This document shows positions 17,201 through 23,924 of a stretch of 39,750 nucleotides of DNA, piece by piece. Within the stretch, counting starts at the first letter, position 1. The number at the start of each line of letters is the position of its first letter. The translations under genes and the position numbers were made by a program. The notes under the pieces are model-generated. The model was not told the origin of the DNA. It worked only from the letters and a program-made list of their open reading frames with translations, and searched no databases. This DNA comes from JACOZG01 sp964564105 (lineage in GTDB: Bacteria; Patescibacteriota; Minisyncoccia; Phycocordibacterales; JACOZG01): contig CAZLZS010000006.1 in NCBI GenBank assembly GCA_964564105.1, positions 1-39,750 on the forward strand, read 5' to 3'.

Positions 17201-17382
17201 CTAACGATAGTCCCGTAAGCGGCTTCTTTGGCGCTGTTGGAGAAGATTGGCGTGGTCAGAAAGAGGTAACAGTTTCGGCAACTCTTCCGACTGGCTTCTA
17301 CAAAATTAGGGTAGTGGTCGTTTATAACAATTCTAACTCTATGGTCATTGGTGTTAGTAGCCAGTTTCAGATAACCAGGTGA
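14278..17382 (+). CDS. Large secreted peptidoglycan-binding, multi-repeat surface protein
   Basis: 1034 aa. Signal peptide 1-25 (hydrophobic, ending VGAQ). A Cys-rich region (about 30-190) contains repeated CC and C..C patterns. An Ig-like segment follows (about 195-290). A PG_binding_1-type domain (about 422-506; GMNGSEVAALQTAL and TGYFGPATRQKM) is next. The C-terminal part holds four Ig-like repeats of about 88 aa (SSW.S.NGPV..W to GSGVFQFSQ). A carboxypeptidase-regulatory-like beta module (about 632-715) separates repeats 1 and 2. Repeats 1 and 2 are nearly identical at DNA level over 263 nt. The likely role is cell-wall-anchored adhesion or envelope structure; no catalytic motif is seen. 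The mRNA is probably leaderless. Confidence 0.85.
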   Translation: MKRANFLSVLIIGFFMIVVWPVGAQTAPVGYFQHGDWYCNSDTNFEKPGNVLGQKFCQPQITGCQAAGGKFCTAGTRNVCCQADSTCGKGTALGLFEVAVCVPPTATTCGPKSPGYAGTTKEGKNICCRAGQEPGPAGGTKAPYCQPASRSACAPGERFIQGAGTFQNEKRCCSANTIPSYHPIGLPFCARLPFTVLAPNGGEQISGLNNRGYYQVRWTTTDIPPDKQIKLSLIDSRASVVFQYMFPNTGSAGLYFSTFPNGQYKIELSVTMDGKTIVDQSDNFFTLTGSNPSPPPPATSGDTTPPTISLSAPLLLSSGTQLTLYATDPSGLTSSSIAVLSPQATIPLFKTCNYNNNRPTLYSCTLAVSKSQWVLGTIVFISAVDYSPNKNVNFESYELVSSGQLRKQDTSGSKIIIPPLTMWCHTFNANLSIGMNGSEVAALQTALTRAGFTVSATGNYGEATAAAVSGFQLKYQSEILTPLGLANPTGYFGPATRQKMNQLYGCGNAAVVPSVPPVTPSVTPSLTVISPAANSSWTSSNGPVIQWSSANIPSGNQIMVELLTPAGAAVSGFSNFTTANDGNESGRLSNSTIPSGWYYFRLSTIVSGQTVYGGSGVFQFSQSVVQPTLRGFRARVMDRATGDGLAGAAVRIERGGTYVASPTTGSDGYIAAIPLQVGATHTFTFSKAGYRPYSPIIFTIPAGSGTYTYGAIWLDPETTTVPSPATPSISVSSPINNSSWTSSNGPVIQWSSANIPSGNQIMVELLTPAGAAVSGFSNFTTANDGNESGRLSNSTIPSGWYYFRLSTIVSGQTVYGGSGVFQFSQPAAAASITVSSPSTNSSWSPTNSPVVSWTTAGVPDSNNVLIELLTPTNGSVSGFASRTVRNDQRPLFNALTGSTIPSGWYYFRLSTIVSGQTVYGGSGVFQFSQPAAAASITVSSPAIGENWLAGSTQTVRWTSTGISDLYQNYIQILDTNDSPVSGFFGAVGEDWRGQKEVTVSATLPTGFYKIRVVVVYNNSNSMVIGVSSQFQITR
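15877..16139 (+). repeat. 263-nt coding repeat, copy 1
   Basis: Encodes an Ig-like module. It matches copy 2 (16486-16748) with a single difference I could find (GGAGTG versus GGGGTG near the end). Such identity implies recent duplication or gene conversion. Confidence 0.9.
16486..16748 (+). repeat. 263-nt coding repeat, copy 2
   Basis: Near-identical to copy 1. The flanking linkers differ, so the unit of exchange is the module itself. Confidence 0.9.
16969..17087 (+). repeat. Partial third copy of the coding repeat
   Basis: 119 nt identical to 16657-16775 as read by eye, covering the second half of the module and the linker to the next repeat. The first half of this module is diverged, so only part has been homogenised. 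Confidence 0.85.
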
Positions 17383-17429
17383 AGTGAAGAACAACTAAAC
17401 TTCCATTACCCCCTTTTTCTTTTTTGTAG

Positions 17430-17435
17430 TATAAT
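17430..17435 (+). promoter_or_regulatory. -10 box of the AI-2E-type permease gene
   Basis: TATAAT ends 6 nt before ATG 17442 and 3 nt before ATG 17439. The usual start-site distance favours ATG 17442. Confidence 0.5.
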
Positions 17436-17441
17436 CGGATG

Positions 17442-18488
17442 ATGAAAGACAGCGAGTCGGGATTTCGTATCCACCTTACTTCAGGCGCGATCACTCGTTT
17501 GGTTGTCTGGGGGGCGTTTTTCTGGCTCCTCTATTTTATCCGTGATCTCGTCTTGGTCGTGCTGGTGTCTGTCGTCATCGCTTCGGCCATCGAGCCGGCC
17601 GTGCGTTTTCTTTCCCGATATCACATTCCTCGCACCCCGGCCGTTCTCATTGTCTATGTGGCGGCTTTCGCCTTCCTCGTCGCCTTGGTGCCTTTGTTTT
17701 TCATTCCGGCCATCAAAGATCTGAGTGGGGCATTGGAGACTTTGCCGCAGAAGATTGGTTCGCTCTCTTTTCTTAACGCTCCCGATGGCCTTTTCTCTTC
17801 TCTTTCCCGATTAAATTATTTCAGTAATTTTTCAAACGATTTACAGGGCGCCTTTGCCGGCTTGTCGCGAGGTTTCTTTGAAACTGTCAGTCTCATCTTC
17901 GGCGGTTTTTTCAGTTTCGTTATGATTGTCGTCATCTCCTTCTATCTCGCGGTGCAGGAAGACGGGATTGCCAATTTCCTTCGCCTCGTTACTCCGACTC
18001 GCAGCGAATCATACATCATTAATTTGTGGCATCGCGCGCAAAGGAAAATTGGCCTCTGGATGCAGGGTCAGATGCTTCTAGGCCTTCTCGTCGGAGTGAT
18101 TGTTTATTTGGGGTTGACGATTTTGCAGATCGAGTACGCGCTGATCTTGGCGATTATGGCCGCCGCTTTTGAATTGATCCCGGTCTTCGGACCGATTCTC
18201 GCGTCCGTGCCGGCCATCCTGATCGGTTTTTCGGATTCGGTCGCGCGCGGCTTGCTGGTCGCCGGCCTCTACCTCATTATTCAGCAATTTGAAAATCATC
18301 TGCTCTATCCTTTGGTGGTGAAGAAGATTGTCGGGGTGCCAGCGATCGTAGTGATCTTGTCGCTCGTCGTCGGTGCCAAACTCGCTGGCTTTCTTGGGTT
18401 GATTCTGGCCGTGCCAGCCGCGACCGTGCTGATGGAATTACTGAATGATTTCGAACAGCGCAAGAAACTGGCCGGGCAGAATGTCTAA
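17442..18488 (+). CDS. AI-2E family permease-like membrane protein
   Basis: About 348 aa with seven or so hydrophobic helices in the UPF0118/AI-2E order: two near the N-terminus (LVVWGAFFWLLYFIRDLVLVV), one near 65-85, then a soluble loop. A C-terminal set follows, including the family-typical AFELIPVFGPILASVPAILIG and the QQFENHLLYPLVV motif. The family includes E. coli TqsA/YdiK and Na+/H+ antiporters, so the substrate is uncertain. Two ATGs are adjacent (17439, 17442); the second is 6 nt from TATAAT. It overlaps metG by 8 nt. Confidence 0.88.
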   Translation: MKDSESGFRIHLTSGAITRLVVWGAFFWLLYFIRDLVLVVLVSVVIASAIEPAVRFLSRYHIPRTPAVLIVYVAAFAFLVALVPLFFIPAIKDLSGALETLPQKIGSLSFLNAPDGLFSSLSRLNYFSNFSNDLQGAFAGLSRGFFETVSLIFGGFFSFVMIVVISFYLAVQEDGIANFLRLVTPTRSESYIINLWHRAQRKIGLWMQGQMLLGLLVGVIVYLGLTILQIEYALILAIMAAAFELIPVFGPILASVPAILIGFSDSVARGLLVAGLYLIIQQFENHLLYPLVVKKIVGVPAIVVILSLVVGAKLAGFLGLILAVPAATVLMELLNDFEQRKKLAGQNV

Positions 18489-19899
18489 AACAGTTTATAT
18501 CACCACTACTCTGCCGTATGTTAACGCTGATCCGCATTTGGGGTTTGCGTTGGAGTTGGTGCAAGCCGATGTCGTGGTCCGTGCCGCCCGTCTGGCCGGG
18601 CGCGAAGTTTTTTTCAACACCGGCACCGATGAACACGGTTTGAAAATTTATCGAGCGGCGGCCGCGGCCGGGCTCACATCGCAAGCTTACGCCGACCGCG
18701 GCGCCGTCAAGTTCCGGGCGCTCCTCTCGGCTCTCGATGTATCCCCCGAGGTGAATTTTATCCGTACCACCGACCCCGGTCATATCGCCGCCGCCCAAGA
18801 GTTCTGGCGCCGCGCCGCCGCCGCGGGCGATATTTATAAAAAAAATTACCAGCTTAAGTATTGCGTCGGCTGCGAGTTGGAAAAAACAGAATCGGAGTTG
18901 ACGGCTGGCCATTGTCCGCTCCACTCGAATCAAGAGTTAGAGATAATTGAAGAAGAAAATTATTTCTTCCGTTTTTCTAAATATCAAAAACCACTTTTGG
19001 AACTTTATGCTGCTCAGCCGGATTTTGTCGTCCCCGGCTCACGGTTGAATGAAGTGCGAGAATTCGTCGCTCGCGGCCTCGCGGATTTTTCCATTTCGCG
19101 GTTAGCGTCTAAACAGCCGTGGGGGATTTCTGTCCCAGAGGATCCGTTGCAAACAACGTATGTGTGGTTTGACGCCCTGGTTAATTATGTCTCGGCGATC
19201 GGTTGGCCCGACAATGAGCAGAATTTCAAAAAATGGTGGCCGGTCATTCAGTTTGCCGGCAAGGATAATCTCCGTCAGCAGGCGGCGATGTGGCCAGCAA
19301 TGCTTATGTCTGTCGGTTTGCCGCCGCCGCGGCAGATTATCGTCCACGGCTTCGTCACGAGCGGCGGCCAGAAGATGTCTAAGTCGCTCGGCAATGTGAT
19401 CGACCCTTTCGCCCTAATCAACGACTACGGCGCTGACGCGGTGCGTTATTATTTACTGCGGCACATTACGCCCTTCGAGGATAGTGATTTTACCATTGAG
19501 AAGTTTAAAGAAACGTACAATGCCAATTTGGCCAACGGTCTCGGCAATTTGGTCTCGCGGGTGATGAAAATGGCTCATACTCACCAAGTAAGAATTAAAG
19601 GAAATTACCGACCGTTGATTGCTCAGCCTGATCTGGAAAAATTCGAATTCAATAAGGCTTCAGACAGAATTTGGAAACTGATTGCTGATTGCGATACTCT
19701 GATTCAAATTAAAAAGCCGTTCAGTCTGATCAAAACTGATCCCGCACAGGCAAAGATTGACATTGGCTCACTCCTCATTTACCTCGCAGATATTGCCTCC
19801 TTGCTTCAACCGCTCATGTCCAAAACCTCGGCCGCGATCACCGACCTCATCCGCACCAACCGCCCGCCGACTCAGCCCCTCTTTCCGCGGAAAAATTAA
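18481..19899 (+). CDS. metG: Methionyl-tRNA synthetase
   Basis: Charges initiator and elongator tRNA-Met. Motifs: TTTLPYVNADPHLGFALE (HLGF as HIGH), FNTGTDEHGLKI, a knuckle with CVGCELEKTESE and C-P-L-H, TYVWFDALVNY, and GGQKMSKSLGNVIDP. An alpha-helical anticodon domain follows. At 472 aa it is a short form without the C-terminal EMAP/Arc1p tRNA-binding domain. ATG 18481 is chosen because MSKTVYITTTLPY is the family start; it overlaps the permease gene by 8 nt. Confidence 0.96.
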   Translation: MSKTVYITTTLPYVNADPHLGFALELVQADVVVRAARLAGREVFFNTGTDEHGLKIYRAAAAAGLTSQAYADRGAVKFRALLSALDVSPEVNFIRTTDPGHIAAAQEFWRRAAAAGDIYKKNYQLKYCVGCELEKTESELTAGHCPLHSNQELEIIEEENYFFRFSKYQKPLLELYAAQPDFVVPGSRLNEVREFVARGLADFSISRLASKQPWGISVPEDPLQTTYVWFDALVNYVSAIGWPDNEQNFKKWWPVIQFAGKDNLRQQAAMWPAMLMSVGLPPPRQIIVHGFVTSGGQKMSKSLGNVIDPFALINDYGADAVRYYLLRHITPFEDSDFTIEKFKETYNANLANGLGNLVSRVMKMAHTHQVRIKGNYRPLIAQPDLEKFEFNKASDRIWKLIADCDTLIQIKKPFSLIKTDPAQAKIDIGSLLIYLADIASLLQPLMSKTSAAITDLIRTNRPPTQPLFPRKN

Positions 19900-19997
19900 A
19901 ACCAACTTTGCCGTGTTATAAATTCACTCCCATATATAGGGGTGATCAGTATTTGTTCAGCTTTTATTTTTGCTAAATTTTTGTCATACTGATGCTG
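19900..19997 (+). promoter_or_regulatory. Intergenic region with extended -10 of the pterin dehydratase gene
   Basis: TGtCATACT (19982-19990) is an extended -10 ending 7 nt before ATG 19998. Upstream, near 19930-19942, lies a symmetric CCCATATATAGGGG-like sequence of unknown meaning. Confidence 0.45.
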
Positions 19998-20324
19998 ATG
20001 AATTTGCGCGAGAAAAAATGCCGGCCGTGCGAGGAAGGAACGTCGCCGCTTCAGGCAAGCGAGATTGAGATTCTGCGGCGCGAGTTGCGGCCGGAGTGGC
20101 ATCTAATCGCGGATAATAAGTTGCGTCGAGCCTTTGTCTTCAAAGACTTTCGGTCGGCGATCGCTTTCGTCAACCGCCTGGCCGAGCTGGCCGAAGCCGA
20201 AGGCCATCATCCGGACCTCTTTATCAATTACAATAAAGTGACAATTACTCTTTGGACTCATGCCATCGCTGGTTTGTCGGAAAACGATTTTATCCTGGCC
20301 GCCAAGATTGACTCCATATCATGA
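19998..20324 (+). CDS. Pterin-4a-carbinolamine dehydratase-like protein
   Basis: 108 aa with the PCD/DCoH fold pattern: RELRPEWHLI, then FKDFRSAIAFVNRLAELAEAEGHHPDLFINYNKV, then LWTHAIAGLSENDFILAAKID. The E-G-H-H-P and W-T-H motifs are the conserved active-site histidines. The enzyme recycles 4a-hydroxytetrahydropterin, but the pterin-dependent hydroxylase partner is not in this window, and PCD proteins in bacteria can have other roles. ATG 19998 is favoured over 19992 by the -10 spacing. The stop overlaps tatD in an ATGA junction. Confidence 0.88.
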   Translation: MNLREKKCRPCEEGTSPLQASEIEILRRELRPEWHLIADNKLRRAFVFKDFRSAIAFVNRLAELAEAEGHHPDLFINYNKVTITLWTHAIAGLSENDFILAAKIDSIS

Positions 20325-21094
20325 GTCTGCGACTAATCGACGCTCACGCCCATCTACAGTTTCCGCAGTTTGGTGATGATCGGGCGCAGGTGATTGAACG
20401 AACGCGCGCCGCCGGAATCGGCGTGATCAATGTTGGAACGGATTTGGAAACTTCGCGGCAAGCGGTGATTTTGGCCGAACAAAACGAAAAGATGTGGGCG
20501 ACAGTCGGGATTCATCCGACTGATATTGATCAAGAATTTGATGAGGTGGCTTTTCTTACATTGGCGAGGCATAAAAAGGTCGTGGCCATCGGCGAATGCG
20601 GATTGGATTATTTTCATCTCAAAGGTGATAAAAAGAGAAAAAAGCAAATTGAGATTTTTGAACGGCAAATTGAGTTGGCAAAAACTGTTAATAAACCGCT
20701 CATGATCCACTGTCGGAATGCTTATAGTGAAGTCCTGTCTATTTTATCTAATTTTCAATATCCAATTTCCAACCTTCATTTTTTCGCCGGCGATTGGCCG
20801 ACCGCTCGCAAATTTCTCGATCTCGGTTGCACCCTTTCATTCACGGGCGTGATCACCTTTACTAATCAATACGACGAGGTGATTGAAAAGATGCCACTAG
20901 ATCGTTTACTGATAGAGACCGACTGTCCGTTTGTGGCGCCGGCACCCTACCGGGGCAAAAGAAATGAACCAAGCTATGTGATCGAGGTGGCGCGGCGAGT
21001 CGCCGAGTTGCAAAGCAGTTCTTTTGAGGCCATCGCCGCCACCACTTTAGCCAACACTCGTCGCTTGTTTGCCCCGTTAGAAGCGAGTTTCTAA
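20321..21094 (+). CDS. tatD: TatD family metal-dependent DNase
   Basis: TIM-barrel hydrolase of 257 aa. Motifs: DAHAHLQF at the start (metal-binding HxH), ATVGIHPTD, AIGECGLDYF, MIHCRNAY, HFFAGDW in place of the usual HCFSG, and LIETDCPFVAP. Family members act as 3'-5' exonucleases or deacylases. The region ILSNFQYPISNLHFF is encoded by a short repetitive AATTTTCAA/CCAATTTCCAA tract that looks like a microrepeat insertion. The last codons and the TAA lie inside a perfect palindrome (21072-21099), so the natural C-terminus has been replaced or extended by that element. Confidence 0.93.
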   Translation: MSLRLIDAHAHLQFPQFGDDRAQVIERTRAAGIGVINVGTDLETSRQAVILAEQNEKMWATVGIHPTDIDQEFDEVAFLTLARHKKVVAIGECGLDYFHLKGDKKRKKQIEIFERQIELAKTVNKPLMIHCRNAYSEVLSILSNFQYPISNLHFFAGDWPTARKFLDLGCTLSFTGVITFTNQYDEVIEKMPLDRLLIETDCPFVAPAPYRGKRNEPSYVIEVARRVAELQSSSFEAIAATTLANTRRLFAPLEASF

Positions 21095-21099
21095 CGGGG
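21072..21099. repeat. Family A palindrome at the tatD 3' end
   Basis: Perfect 11-bp arms CCCCGTTAGAA and TTCTAACGGGG around a 6-nt loop. The right arm contains the tatD stop codon TAA (21092-21094). It could act as a weak terminator. Copies: 8784, 28077, 36102. Confidence 0.9.
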
Positions 21100-21120
21100 T
21101 TTGCCCTCTGATTTAATTTA

Positions 21121-21129
21121 TGCTACGAT
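21121..21129 (+). promoter_or_regulatory. Extended -10 box of rpsF
   Basis: TGcTACGAT, extended -10, ends 8 nt before ATG 21138. An in-frame ATG at 21120 precedes the box, so 21138 is preferred as the start. Confidence 0.45.
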
Positions 21130-21137
21130 TGGCAGCA

Positions 21138-21650
21138 ATGGAAAATAACGTAGCGATCGCTAATGACGAAGTTCGGGTTTACGAGATTGGTTATCTCTTG
21201 TCACCTCTGGTCTCGGCCGAATCCATTGCGGCGATGGTGGAGCAAAAATTAAAGCAGCCAATCATCGCCGCTGGCGGCAGCGCCGTGAGTGATCTGCCGC
21301 CGCGGACTATCCGTTTGGCTTATCCGATTAAGCAAACCGTCGGTTCGAAACCCTCGACTTTCCGCGAAGCGTTTTTTGGCGCCTGGCGTTTTCGTCTGGC
21401 GCCCGAGGCTGTCCCGACGGCCGGCGCCGTGCTCCGCGCGGCCCCCGAGCTCCTGCGGCATCTCTTAGTCGAGGTGCCGCCGGCGGCTCTGGCGGAGGAG
21501 AAACGGGCGCGAGCTAGAAGCAAACGCTCGACGTTGTCAGGAGCGAGGGTGACGACCGCCGCGCCCGCCGGCCGAACGGCAATTAGCCAGGAAGAAATGG
21601 ATAAAGAGATTGATCAGCTTTTAACCACCGAATCTTACGCCTCTAAATAA
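21138..21650 (+). CDS. rpsF: 30S ribosomal protein S6 (bS6), extended
   Basis: First gene of the classical rpsF-ssb-rpsR unit. The N-terminal ferredoxin-like pattern (VRVYEIGYLLSPLVSAESIAAMVEQ, LAYPIKQ, FREAFFGAWRF) fits bS6, which binds S18 in the 30S platform. At 170 aa it is longer than E. coli S6 (about 131-135); the extra part is a basic Ala/Arg-rich C-terminal tail. The start follows an extended -10 by 8 nt. The identity leans partly on the operon context because S6 is a weakly conserved family. Confidence 0.85.
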   Translation: MENNVAIANDEVRVYEIGYLLSPLVSAESIAAMVEQKLKQPIIAAGGSAVSDLPPRTIRLAYPIKQTVGSKPSTFREAFFGAWRFRLAPEAVPTAGAVLRAAPELLRHLLVEVPPAALAEEKRARARSKRSTLSGARVTTAAPAGRTAISQEEMDKEIDQLLTTESYASK

Positions 21651-21652
21651 TT

Positions 21653-22087
21653 ATGTATTTGAATAAAGCAATCATCATTGGCAATCTGACGCGCGATCCG
21701 GAACTCAAGACGTTGCCGTCCGGCACAAAGGTGGCGACCCTTGGCGTGGCCACTAATCGGGTGTTTAAGAATAAAAATGGCGAACGGCAGGAAGATACCC
21801 AATTTCATAATGTGGTGGTTTTCGGCAATCAGGCCGAGATCGTCAATCAATATTTGAGGAAGGGCCAAACGGTCATGGTAGAAGGCCGAATCCAGACGCG
21901 GAGCTGGGATGGTCAGGATGGTCAGAAACGTTACCGGACCGAGATCGTGGCCGATCGCGTTCAGTTCGGTCCCAAATCAGGCTCTAGCCAAAATTCCCAG
22001 ACAGTGAGTCAGCCGGCGGCCGCCGAAGAAGTAAAAACGATTCAGTACCCGACCGAAGAGGTTAATCCTGACGATATACCTTTTTAA
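21653..22087 (+). CDS. ssb: Single-stranded DNA-binding protein
   Basis: 144 aa. The OB-fold pattern MYLNKAIIIGNLTRDPELKTLPSGTKVATLGVAT, FHNVVVFG, VEGRIQTRSWDGQDGQKRYRTEI is typical. A flexible tail ends in NPDDIPF, the acidic tip that binds partner proteins such as RecO. It lies 2 nt after rpsF and overlaps rpsR by 1 nt, the standard arrangement. No Shine-Dalgarno sequence. Confidence 0.96.
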   Translation: MYLNKAIIIGNLTRDPELKTLPSGTKVATLGVATNRVFKNKNGERQEDTQFHNVVVFGNQAEIVNQYLRKGQTVMVEGRIQTRSWDGQDGQKRYRTEIVADRVQFGPKSGSSQNSQTVSQPAAAEEVKTIQYPTEEVNPDDIPF

Positions 22088-22287
22088 TGAAGCATTGCCA
22101 CTTTTGCAACAATAATGTCCGCTACCCCGATTATAAAGATGTCGAGGGGTTGAAAAAATTCCTTGATCCCCATGCTCGTCTCCTGCCTAAACGGCGCTCG
22201 GGCCTTTGCGCCGGTCATCAGCGCAAACTCGCCACAGCCGTCAAACGCGCGCGGTTTTTGGCGCTCCTACCTTTTCTGTCGAGTTAA
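22087..22287 (+). CDS. rpsR: 30S ribosomal protein S18 (bS18)
   Basis: 66 aa; S18 partners S6 on the 30S subunit. The pattern of YKDVEGLKKFLDPHARLLPKRRSGLCAGHQRKLATAVKRARFLALLPF is diagnostic. Cys4, Cys7, Cys41 and His44 form a plausible zinc site (C+ type). It is convergent with efp, leaving only 16 nt between the stops and no obvious terminator. Confidence 0.95.
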   Translation: MKHCHFCNNNVRYPDYKDVEGLKKFLDPHARLLPKRRSGLCAGHQRKLATAVKRARFLALLPFLSS

Positions 22288-22303
22288 TTTTAAGTTTCAC
22301 CCT

Positions 22304-22864
22304 TTATATTCTCTCCACATACTCGCCGGTGGCGGTGTTGAGGCGGACGGTGTCGCCGATGTTCACGAAGAGCGGCGTTTGGATGACGGCGCCGGTTTCG
22401 AGCACGACCTGTTTCATTCCGCCTTGAACCGTGTTGCCGCGGACCGCCGGCGGCGCCTCGGTCACCCTAAGATCAATCTTGATCGGCAGGCGGAGGCCGA
22501 TTAATTCTTGGCCAAAGTATAGAAGATCAATCACCGCGCCGGTTTTAAGAAATTTTAATTCTCGTTCGATTTTTGCCGCGGGCAGAGCGAAGCGCTGGCT
22601 CGGGTCATTCGGTTCGGTAAACCACGCCTCGTGCTGGCGCGCGTAGAGATATTTGGCTGGTTTGGTTTCAATTTCCGCCACCGCCACTTTGTCACTGACC
22701 GCGAAAGAGTGTTCGCGCACGGCTCCGGTAATCAAGTTTTTTAATTTCGTGGCATTGACTGGTTTGCGCTGTTGTTTTCTGAAGACATGCGCTGCCAGCA
22801 CTTCGTACGGCGCGCCGTCCAAGACAATAAATTTTTTCGGTTTGATTTCGTTGTAATCGAGCAC
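22304..22864 (-). CDS. efp: Translation elongation factor P
   Basis: 186 aa, three beta-barrel domains (KOW-like N-domain, OB, C-terminal OB with QGGMKQVVLETGAVIQTPLFVNIGD). EF-P rescues ribosomes stalled at polyproline. Where typical EF-P carries a KPGKGxA loop with the modified Lys/Arg, this protein reads FRKQQRKPVNATKL, so the tip residue and its modification cannot be assigned to the EpmA/YmfI/EarP types. GTG start. A minus-strand promoter TTGACA-16-TAAAGT ends 6 nt before GTG, so the mRNA should be leaderless. Confidence 0.94.
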   Translation of the reverse strand: MLDYNEIKPKKFIVLDGAPYEVLAAHVFRKQQRKPVNATKLKNLITGAVREHSFAVSDKVAVAEIETKPAKYLYARQHEAWFTEPNDPSQRFALPAAKIERELKFLKTGAVIDLLYFGQELIGLRLPIKIDLRVTEAPPAVRGNTVQGGMKQVVLETGAVIQTPLFVNIGDTVRLNTATGEYVERI

Positions 22865-22870
22865 AATGTA

Positions 22871-22898
22871 ACTTTAATGATTCCTGGCCGGTTGTCAA
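22871..22898 (-). promoter_or_regulatory. Promoter of efp
   Basis: On the minus strand, TTGACA (22893-22898), a 16-nt spacer and TAAAGT (22871-22876). The -10 ends 6 nt before the GTG. Confidence 0.65.
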
Positions 22899-22933
22899 AG
22901 ATAGCGGGTCGAGCTATTATCAATTTTGTATGT

Positions 22934-23003
22934 ATCCCGTTACAAATTCATCTAGTTATGATATGGTCTGTTTGATTATTAGCGGTTAAATTTGTAACGG
23001 GAT
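22934..23003. promoter_or_regulatory. 15-bp inverted repeat bracketing the sigma-factor promoter
   Basis: ATCCCGTTACAAATT (22934-22948) and its perfect complement AATTTGTAACGGGAT (22989-23003) are separated by 40 nt. The right arm includes the first two bases of the sigma gene start codon. A -10-like TATGAT (22957-22962) lies in between. It looks like a paired operator or autoregulatory element. Confidence 0.6.
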
Positions 23004-23580
23004 GTATTTGGACGAACAGCCGACTCAAAACCAGATCACGGACGAAGAGGTTCTGTCCTTGTCCCTCAAGGACCCTCGGGAATTCAAGTTGATCGTCGAT
23101 CGTTATGAGTCGGCTTTTCTCCGTAAGGCCAGGTCGATTCTGGGATCGCGTGAAGAAGTTCAGGATGTGGTTGCGGAAACTTTCACCAAAATTTATTTCA
23201 ACGCAGCGCGCTTTCGACCGGTGTCTGGCGCCAGTTTTCGTTCCTGGGCTTACCGGATTCTCGTGAACACGGCGATCAGCTATTATAACAGATTGAAAGC
23301 GCGGCGCGGCGATCTTCTCGCGGCGGAACTTGATCCTAATTTGTTTCCCGATGAACGAGCGCTAGCGGTTCGCGCCAATGAGGAGTGGCGTGATTACGTC
23401 GCTTCTTATCTGCATCGTTTGCCGGCGGCGACGGCTAAGCTCTTGCGTCAATTCTTTCTCGAAGGCAAACCGCAGATTGATATCGCCGCGGCCGAAGGGA
23501 TTTCTGTCGCCGCTGTCAAGACTCGTCTCCATCGGGCTAAAAAAGAATTTAAAAAGTCAGTCTCCCTAGCCGAACTATGA
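23002..23580 (+). CDS. ECF-type RNA polymerase sigma factor
   Basis: 192 aa. Region 2 (about 25-95) shows FKLIVDRYESAFLRKARSILGSREEVQDVVAETFTKIY and FRSWAYRILVNTAISYYNR. Region 4 (about 130-185) shows LHRLPAATAKLLRQFFLEGKPQIDIAAAEGISVAAVKTRLHRAKKEFKK. Region 3 is absent, as expected for ECF factors. The ATG sits inside the right arm of a 15-bp inverted repeat. The stop overlaps the next gene in an ATGA junction, so a two-gene regulatory unit with a membrane protein is likely. Confidence 0.9.
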   Translation: MYLDEQPTQNQITDEEVLSLSLKDPREFKLIVDRYESAFLRKARSILGSREEVQDVVAETFTKIYFNAARFRPVSGASFRSWAYRILVNTAISYYNRLKARRGDLLAAELDPNLFPDERALAVRANEEWRDYVASYLHRLPAATAKLLRQFFLEGKPQIDIAAAEGISVAAVKTRLHRAKKEFKKSVSLAEL

Positions 23581-23924
23581 ACCACGATCAAATATTGAAG
23601 CAGGTGATTATGCGGCGGATTTACGCCATTTGGCTTTTCCGTCGGCTCAGACATTCCTTCGTCTTAAAATTAATGTTGCTTAGCCTGCTGGCGTGGCAAC
23701 TGCAGTTTTACGTCTCGCCAGGCGCGGTTTGGCAGAATGCGCGGCTCGCCGGCGGATTTTCTAATTACGGTTTCTTCTTCAGCGCTCTGGAGCGGACCGA
23801 GACCGTGGTGCAACTTTACTTTTTGGCCGCCGGTCTGCTGATCCTGTGGCTGTTTAAGGATGTCTTGGCGCGTCTTTTTAGGTTGTCCAACCGGCTCGGA
23901 TTTTTTTCACGAGCTCATTTTTAA
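23577..23924 (+). CDS. Two-helix membrane protein coupled to the ECF sigma factor
   Basis: 115 aa, not recognised by family. The N-terminal 30 residues are basic, followed by a hydrophobic helix (FVLKLMLLSLLAWQLQFYV), an outside loop of about 35 aa, and a second helix (VVQLYFLAAGLLILWLF) with a basic tail. It is translationally coupled to the sigma factor (ATGA). Position and topology suggest a membrane-bound modulator, possibly an anti-sigma factor, but no ZAS/HxxxCxxC motif is seen. Its 3' end overlaps the 3' end of recA by 47 nt on the opposite strand. Confidence 0.7.
   Translation: MNHDQILKQVIMRRIYAIWLFRRLRHSFVLKLMLLSLLAWQLQFYVSPGAVWQNARLAGGFSNYGFFFSALERTETVVQLYFLAAGLLILWLFKDVLARLFRLSNRLGFFSRAHF

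Noticed and set aside
19928..19943. CCCATATATAGGGG symmetric sequence upstream of the pterin dehydratase gene
   Set aside because: Short, A/T-rich at the centre and single; not enough to call an operator.
22163..22975. Plus-strand open frames opposite efp
   Set aside because: Antisense shadows of a clear efp gene, with low-complexity translations and no supporting signals.
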